Shown here: one piece after another, positions 58,783 through 64,000 of the stretch
Layout: each line of letters begins with the position of its first letter
How positions within the stretch are numbered: the stretch's first letter is position 1
Assembly (NCBI RefSeq): GCF_001602095.1
Contig: NZ_CP014991.1
Span: forward strand, 620,001-684,000
Direction: 5' to 3'
DNA from: Helicobacter himalayensis
Lineage (GTDB): Bacteria; Campylobacterota; Campylobacteria; Campylobacterales; Helicobacteraceae
DNA: 64,000 nt
The notes under the pieces: model-generated
What the model saw: the letters and a program-made list of their open reading frames with translations, nothing else
Database searches by the model: none
What the model was told of the DNA's origin: nothing
Program-made: the position numbers and the translations under genes

Positions 58783-60855
58783 ATGATGAAATATAGTTAT
58801 TTTTTTGGAAAACTTTTATGGAAAAGCTTGATTTTCTTTATATTTTTGTATGTTGTGTGTTTTGGATTTCGTGCGTTTTTTATTTTGTATCTTGGCGTGT
58901 GGGGTGGCGCGATAGGGGAGAGTAGCGGAGAATATTTGCAGACTTTTATTAATGGTGCGCGCTATGATGGGCAGATTGTTGGCGCTTTGGCGGTGGTGTA
59001 TTTTATCCTCGCGCTTTTTCTTGGGACAAGCAGGATTGCTGAATATATAAGGAAGCTATTTGTGAATCTTGTTATTTTTATTTTATGCTTTGTAAATATT
59101 GCAAATATCGGCTTTTATCAAATCTATGGCGATGTGTTTAATACGAATCTTTTGGGGCTTATGTTTGATGATAGAATGGCGATTTTTGAAACCGCACTTA
59201 GCGGGCAGTATCATTTGGGCGTGAAAATCTTTGCTTGCATTGTGGCAAGTATCGTGCTTATGTGGGTTTTGCGCGCAACTTTTGGTTTGATTGATTTTGT
59301 GTATCGCACAAATGAGCCCATAGGCTTGCGTATGCGTCAGAGGCAAGAAAATCATTTGTGGAAAAATTTGGTGCTTTTTTGTGTGTTTGTGTTTGGTGCG
59401 CTTTTTGCGATTAATGGGCATTTTGGCTTGCAAGGGATTTCGCTTGGTAAAGAGATTAAACCGGTGGGAAATGTCTTTTTGCGCAAGGCTACAAGTGGCG
59501 CGCTACGCGATTTGCACCTTGTGTATAGAGCGTATAGCAAGATTTCGCGTTCTTCTTTTGATGATTATGTGGAGGAAAACCCGATTGTTGCGACGCAAAA
59601 ATATTTTAATCTTCCAAGCGCGTCAGAAAATATACAATCTCCGCATTCTTATAATCTCCTAGAATTGTTACAAAAAACCTCAAGCAATACAAGCGATGTG
59701 CAAATTGAGCATATTTTTTATATTGTTGCTGAAAGTATGAGTGAGTGGCATTTTGATAAGGAGTTTGATGAGCTTAATCTCACAAGCGAGCTTAAAAAGC
59801 TCATCACACAAAAGGGCGCATATAAGGCAGATGTGTTTTTGCAAAGTGCTGGGAATACGATTGGGAGCTTAGATTCTCAAATTAGCGGACTTTTGCATAC
59901 AGAAATCCCGCTAAGCCTTATGGTTGGGCGTATGGAAGAGTTTAAGAGTGCGCCAGCAGTGATTTTTAGGGATTTGGGCTTTAAAACGCATTTTTATTAT
60001 GGTGGCTCAGGCACTTGGCAAAAGCTTGATAGCTATATCACCGCGCAGGGCTTTGATGATATTTTATACTCTACGCATATTGTTCAAAATGCGAAAAATC
60101 TTAACTACCCCAAGCCCTATGAAAACTCGTGGGGTGCGTATGATCATCTTTTATTTTTGTTTGTGCGCGATAGAATCTTGCTTAGTAACGAGCCAAAAAC
60201 TTTTAATATGATTATGACAACTTCAAATCACCCACCCTATGATGTTCCATTGCAAAGCTTTGGCGCGCCGATGGAGGAGATTGAAGCATTCTTAAAAGCG
60301 CATCCAGAAATCATACAAAAATCCACAACAAAACAGATTCTGGGGCATATTTGGTATCAAGATAAGATAATTGCGGGATTTGTCGAAGAGATGAGCGCGC
60401 GATTCCCAAATAGTATTTTTGTGATAACAGGCGATCATTATGATAGGGAATACCCCTTTGCTGGGGCAAATGTGCGTATAAATAATAGTGTGCCACTCAT
60501 CATTTACGCACCAAAGCTTAATCCTGTGCTTATTTCTAGCGTTGGTTCGCATATTGATATTACACCGACTTTGGTTGAGCTCACCGCACCAAATGGCTAT
60601 AAATACGCAAGTTTTGGTGCGCCACTTTTAAGCAATAAAATGATGGTGTATGAGGACAAAAATGAGGCACTTGGACTTCAGGCGGTTGCTACGGATAGAT
60701 TTGTTTATGATGGATACAAGATTGAATATTTCGGCGATGGGTTACAGCGTGCTAAGGATACGCAACACGCACAGGAGCTTTTTTCTGATTTGCAACGAGC
60801 AAGGGCGCTAAGTTGGTGGATTCTCAAAAATGGCTATAAAATAGAACAAAATTAA
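58783..60855 (+). CDS. LTA-synthase-type sulfatase-fold membrane transferase (copy 2)
   Basis: 690 residues: N-terminal membrane helices (about 1-225), then a periplasmic sulfatase-like domain: YIVAESMSEWHFD (metal ligand), LQSAGNTIGSLDSQISGLL (probable nucleophile Thr), YYGGSGTWQKLDSY, TTSNHPPYDVPLQ, TGDHYDREYPFAG and GSHIDITPTLVEL (metal ligands). Probably adds a phospho-head-group (phosphoethanolamine or phosphoglycerol) to an envelope lipid or glycan. Located after the Kdo-hydrolase-like pair, which suggests LPS remodelling. Paralogue of the protein at 24855 but not closely similar. Confidence 0.8.
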   Translation: MMKYSYFFGKLLWKSLIFFIFLYVVCFGFRAFFILYLGVWGGAIGESSGEYLQTFINGARYDGQIVGALAVVYFILALFLGTSRIAEYIRKLFVNLVIFILCFVNIANIGFYQIYGDVFNTNLLGLMFDDRMAIFETALSGQYHLGVKIFACIVASIVLMWVLRATFGLIDFVYRTNEPIGLRMRQRQENHLWKNLVLFCVFVFGALFAINGHFGLQGISLGKEIKPVGNVFLRKATSGALRDLHLVYRAYSKISRSSFDDYVEENPIVATQKYFNLPSASENIQSPHSYNLLELLQKTSSNTSDVQIEHIFYIVAESMSEWHFDKEFDELNLTSELKKLITQKGAYKADVFLQSAGNTIGSLDSQISGLLHTEIPLSLMVGRMEEFKSAPAVIFRDLGFKTHFYYGGSGTWQKLDSYITAQGFDDILYSTHIVQNAKNLNYPKPYENSWGAYDHLLFLFVRDRILLSNEPKTFNMIMTTSNHPPYDVPLQSFGAPMEEIEAFLKAHPEIIQKSTTKQILGHIWYQDKIIAGFVEEMSARFPNSIFVITGDHYDREYPFAGANVRINNSVPLIIYAPKLNPVLISSVGSHIDITPTLVELTAPNGYKYASFGAPLLSNKMMVYEDKNEALGLQAVATDRFVYDGYKIEYFGDGLQRAKDTQHAQELFSDLQRARALSWWILKNGYKIEQN

Positions 60856-60864
60856 GGAGAATAT

Positions 60865-62100
60865 ATGAAACTACTTTCTTTGGAATTAATTACGCAAGCA
60901 CATAAACGCTTGGAGGGCATCATCACCTATAATGCGCTCTCCTACGCACCGCGTCTAAGTAAAATGGCAAATGCACAAGTTTTTTTAAAAAAGGAGAATC
61001 TTCAGCTCACAGGCGCATTTAAAATACGTGGGGCGTTTAATAAGCTTGCAAGTCTTAAGGAAGTGGATATTGTCAATAAAACGCAGATTCTTGAACAAGG
61101 CGTGATTTGTGCGAGTGCTGGGAATCACGCGCAAGGTGTGGCGTATGCAGCGCAACACTTCAAAACGCGCGCAGTGATTGTGATGCCTGAAGCCACACCT
61201 TTGCTAAAGGTTACCGGCACAAAGGCGATGGGCGCGGAAGTTGTGCTCGCGGGAAATAATTATGACGAAGCTTATGCTTACGCACTCAATCTTGCAAAAG
61301 AGCGTAACCTCACCTTTATCCACCCCTTTGCAGATAGCGAAGTCATTGCAGGGCAGGGCAGTATCGCGCTTGAAATGGTAGAGGAAGAAAAGCTTGATAT
61401 TGTAGTCGTGCCAATAGGTGGCGGTGGGCTCATTAGTGGGATTGCAAGCGCGTATAAGGCGCTAAGTCCTAGCACGAAGATTGTCGGCGTGAATGCTAAG
61501 GGCGCAAATGCGATGAAAAATAGCTTTTATCAAAAAAAGATTCTCAACTCTCAGGCTGTGCGTACCATCGCTGATGGTATCGCTGTGCGCGATGTGAATG
61601 AGGGTGTGTTTGAGTGTATTTTGCAGGGCGTTGATGAGATTGTTGAGGTTGATGATGAGGAAATCGCAAGCGCTATTCTCTTTTTGCTAGAATCTCAAAA
61701 GCTTGTCGTTGAGGGTGCTGGAGCAGCTGGTGTGGCGGCACTTTTGCATCATAAGCTTGATTTAGAGCCGCGTCAAAAGGTTGGTGTTGTGCTAAGTGGT
61801 GGAAATATCGATGTAACAATGCTAAATATCATCATCGAAAAGGCGTTGTTAAAAAGCGACAGAAAGATGAAGTTTCAAGTTATTTTGGTTGATAAACCCG
61901 GAAGCTTGCAAAAGCTCACAGAATTGCTTACACAAGAGGGGGCAAATATTGTGTTTATCAACTATTCTCGCGTAAGCACGAAGCTTGAATATGGTGATGC
62001 GATTGTAGAGCTCGCACTTGAAATCAAGGGCAAGGAGCATAAAGAATCTATCCAGCGCGTGCTTTTAGAGCACGGATACAAATTTAGTGAAATGTTTTGA
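60865..62100 (+). CDS. ilvA: Threonine ammonia-lyase (threonine dehydratase)
   Basis: Deaminates threonine to 2-oxobutanoate; PLP enzyme, 411 residues. PLP Lys53 in LTGAFKIRGAFNKL, SAGNHAQGVAYAAQ, the VPIGGGGLISGIASAY phosphate loop, and a C-terminal ACT domain (about 335-411, VILVDKPGSLQKLTELL). The single ACT domain puts it in the short TdcB/IlvA-2 type, often biosynthetic with allosteric control. AAGGAG precedes the ATG. Confidence 0.93.
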   Translation: MKLLSLELITQAHKRLEGIITYNALSYAPRLSKMANAQVFLKKENLQLTGAFKIRGAFNKLASLKEVDIVNKTQILEQGVICASAGNHAQGVAYAAQHFKTRAVIVMPEATPLLKVTGTKAMGAEVVLAGNNYDEAYAYALNLAKERNLTFIHPFADSEVIAGQGSIALEMVEEEKLDIVVVPIGGGGLISGIASAYKALSPSTKIVGVNAKGANAMKNSFYQKKILNSQAVRTIADGIAVRDVNEGVFECILQGVDEIVEVDDEEIASAILFLLESQKLVVEGAGAAGVAALLHHKLDLEPRQKVGVVLSGGNIDVTMLNIIIEKALLKSDRKMKFQVILVDKPGSLQKLTELLTQEGANIVFINYSRVSTKLEYGDAIVELALEIKGKEHKESIQRVLLEHGYKFSEMF

Positions 62101-62113
62101 ATCTAGTGAAACT

Positions 62114-62290
62114 TTATTGAAAATATTTATGATAAGTGATTTTCAAATTCGGCACTTGTGCGACAAGCTCGCGCAGCTTTATTGCAAGGTAGCGTTTGCG
62201 GATTTCAGCTTCATCAATGTTCTTAGGCGCGTGAAAGCATTTTAAAGCCAAATTTTGATAGAATCCGCGCCTTTTTTGGAAATCCCACAC
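62114..62290 (-). other. Possible short coding remnant in the ilvA-MFS gap
   Basis: The minus strand has 65 codons without stop between 62114 and 62308, with no ATG; a GTG at 62290 would give 58 residues including HAPKNIDEAEIRKRYLA, basic and protein-like in composition. No ribosome site and no recognised family. It may be the C-terminal remnant of a lost gene or chance. Otherwise I see only an A/T-rich promoter region in this 227-base gap. Confidence 0.25.
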
Positions 62291-62327
62291 ATCATTTTGC
62301 GATATATTTTACAAATAAGGAATACAA

Positions 62328-63527
62328 ATGAAAGCGCGCATTTTTGGGCTTTTTAGGAAGTTTGGCAATATGGATTCTTCAGCTAAGACAATTCTTATTT
62401 TAGCGCTTAGCTCCTTTTGTATGGGCGTTACGGAGTTTATTATTTCAGGCGTGCTTTTGGAGGTGCAGGAGTATTTTCACATTGACGCGCATAAGGCTGG
62501 TTATCTCACAACTGCATACGCTGTGGGCGTGGTGATTGGCGCACCGATACTCACAATCCCACTAAGCTCGTTTAATCGCAAGATTCAGCTTTTGCTCAAT
62601 CTTTTTGTTTTTGCGATGGCAAATCTCGTGATTTATCTAAGTGATAATTTTACGCTTAATGTTTTTGCGCGTTTTGTGGCTGGCACACAACACGGCGTGT
62701 TTTTTGTGATTGCGACGCTCACAGCTTTGCAAGTAAGTCCTAAGGGCAAAGAATCTAGTAATCTTGCGCTTATGGTTTCAGGGCTCACTATCGCGCTTGT
62801 TAGCGGTGTGCCACTAGGCACTTTCATAGGCGAGGCATTTGGATTCAAGGCGATTTTTTTGCTTATTTTTATTTTCACAAGTATCGCTGGCACAAGCGCG
62901 CTTATCTTTATGTCAAGCGATATTAAGGGCGCACAGACGCGCATTATTTATGTGTTTAAAGCGCTTTTAATCCCAAAACTGCTTAAGGTGTATTTGATTA
63001 CGATTTGCACCTGTGGCGGGGCGTTTGTGCTTTATACTTATTTGAGTGAGTTGCTTGTCAAAAAGGTTGGATTCTCTCAAAGCGCAATGGGCTTTATTTT
63101 GTTAGCGTATGGCGGGTTTGCGATTTTGGGGAATCTCTATGGTGGGCGACTTGCAGATTCTAAAGGAAGCATTGCTTCGCTCAAGATTATCCTTATCGCG
63201 CAGGTGCTAATTTTTGCGCTTGTGAGTGTGAGCTATCATTGGGAGTGGCTTTTAGTGGCAAATATCTGTCTTATGGGATTTATTGGGTTTGCAGGGATTT
63301 CACCACTTAAGCTCAATGCGATGAATAATGCCAAAAAATACACACCGGATTTTATGGACAGCTCGGTGAGTGTAAATGAAGCGGCTTTCAATGTGGGGAT
63401 TGCACTTGCTAATCAAATCGGCGGGCTTGTTGTCATCGCACCAACGCTTGGTATTACTTTTAATCCGATTTTTGCCGCACTTTTTGTCCTTCCTGCACTT
63501 GTTGCGTTGTTTATTGGGGAAAAGTGA
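62328..63527 (+). CDS. MFS transporter, sugar-efflux/AraJ-like
   Basis: 399 residues, about 12 transmembrane helices. SSFCMGVTEFIISGVLLEVQ at helix 1, GYLTTAYAVGVVIGAPIL, RFVAGTQHGVFFVIATL and GGRLADSKGS are typical of the DHA1 AraJ/SotB group. It resembles H. pylori HP1185. Substrate unknown. AAGGA precedes the ATG. Confidence 0.82.
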   Translation: MKARIFGLFRKFGNMDSSAKTILILALSSFCMGVTEFIISGVLLEVQEYFHIDAHKAGYLTTAYAVGVVIGAPILTIPLSSFNRKIQLLLNLFVFAMANLVIYLSDNFTLNVFARFVAGTQHGVFFVIATLTALQVSPKGKESSNLALMVSGLTIALVSGVPLGTFIGEAFGFKAIFLLIFIFTSIAGTSALIFMSSDIKGAQTRIIYVFKALLIPKLLKVYLITICTCGGAFVLYTYLSELLVKKVGFSQSAMGFILLAYGGFAILGNLYGGRLADSKGSIASLKIILIAQVLIFALVSVSYHWEWLLVANICLMGFIGFAGISPLKLNAMNNAKKYTPDFMDSSVSVNEAAFNVGIALANQIGGLVVIAPTLGITFNPIFAALFVLPALVALFIGEK

Positions 63528-63593
63528 GTTTAAACTCTTAAACGCATTTTTAGTCTAATTTGTTATGATTACGAAAAATTTTTGGAGAAAAAA

Positions 63594-64000
63594 ATGTCAA
63601 AAGAACCAATGACGGAATATGGTTATCAAAAGCTCTGCGCGGAGTTAAAGGATTTGCAAGATGTGCAACGTCCGCAAAATGTGAAAGAAATCGATATTGC
63701 ACGCTCGCACGGAGACTTGAAAGAAAACGCTGAATACCACGCCGCAAGGGAAAAGCAGGCTTTTATAGAATCGCGCATAGCTGAGCTAGGAAACATACTC
63801 GCAAATGCGCAAATAATCGACCCCAGCACACTAGAGCATAAAAAGGTGAGTTTTGGCTCGAGTGTAAAAATCCTCAATCTCGACTCCGAGCAGGAGTCTA
63901 GCTATATCATCGTAGGAAGTTTAGAATCTGACCCACAAAGAGGCTTTATCTCTATCACTTCACCTATCGCGCGCAATCTCCTTGGCAAGGAAGTAGGCGA
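63594..64000 (+). CDS. greA: Transcription elongation factor GreA, 3' truncated by the window end
   Basis: [42 protein letters not shown] (in two parts), the coiled-coil tip with conserved Asp/Glu, then the start of the C-terminal domain [13 protein letters not shown] and [13 protein letters not shown]. GreA rescues backtracked RNA polymerase by stimulating transcript cleavage. The gene continues past 64000; GGAG precedes the ATG. Confidence 0.95.
   Translation, partial: MSKEPMTEYGYQKLCAELKDLQDVQRPQNVKEIDIARSHGDLKENAEYHAAREKQAFIESRIAELGNILANAQIIDPSTLEHKKVSFGSSVKILNLDSEQESSYIIVGSLESDPQRGFISITSPIARNLLGKEVG

Overview
The window looks like the chromosome of a Helicobacter species (Campylobacterota), probably an enterohepatic type rather than H. 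pylori. The evidence is family-level resemblance of nearly every protein to H. pylori or Campylobacter counterparts, an HsrA-type regulator, an HP0958/FlgZ-type protein, a CetB/CetA energy-taxis pair like that of Campylobacter jejuni, no L30 gene in the spc cluster, and conserved gene runs (pheS-pheT-aroA-ispH; ychF-pepA-dedA-apt-HP0573-like-rpiB-lepB-folD; the S10-spc-alpha cluster). No transposase, prophage or CRISPR array was seen, and no gene-free stretch exceeds 300 bases.

Layout. 1-4500: end of a short-chain dehydrogenase, a CapA-like secreted protein, citrate synthase with a strong terminator, and a type II NADH dehydrogenase-like flavoprotein. 4600-6930: a surface-glycan pair, namely an O-acyltransferase with a G10 tract (in frame) and an alpha-1,2-fucosyltransferase (GT11) broken at a C12 tract (out of frame), the latter bracketed by an imperfect 32-bp direct repeat. 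6968-12609: pheS, pheT, aroA, ispH. 12766-13224: four tRNA genes (Ser, Cys, Leu, Gly) on the minus strand. 13444-19857: dapC-like aminotransferase, murC, accC, nnr and thiG. 20071-23604 (minus): FlgZ-like, Nif3-like and Na/Pi cotransporter. 23696-26915: truD and an LTA-synthase-type sulfatase-fold transferase. 26919-33754 (minus): ychF to folD. 33832-34530: a small c-type cytochrome and a doubtful small membrane ORF. 34535-34645: SRP RNA. 34691-36574 (minus): the atypical response regulator HsrA and a FkbM-type methyltransferase broken at a G10 tract. 36833-50871: an essentially uninterrupted ribosomal protein/secY/map/infA/rpoA cluster. 51059-52939: cetB-cetA. 52972-55125 (minus): DUF4149 protein, LysE exporter, tmRNA and a small unknown protein. 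55345-62100: aspartate aminotransferase, a two-component Kdo-hydrolase-like pair, a second LTA-synthase-type protein and threonine dehydratase. 62328-64000: an MFS transporter and the start of greA.

The most notable signals are: (1) three cell-surface modification genes each carrying a homopolymeric G/C tract, one ON and two OFF in this assembly, which together would make a combinatorial phase-variable surface; (2) a strong excess of the quasi-palindrome AGAWTCT across coding and non-coding DNA in all frames, including both arms of the citrate synthase terminator, resembling the way uptake or architecture words behave in other bacteria; (3) a Glu in place of the phospho-accepting Asp in the HsrA homologue; (4) an envelope-remodelling gene run (Kdo removal plus a head-group transferase). 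All function calls come from reading motifs in the sequence; no database search was run.
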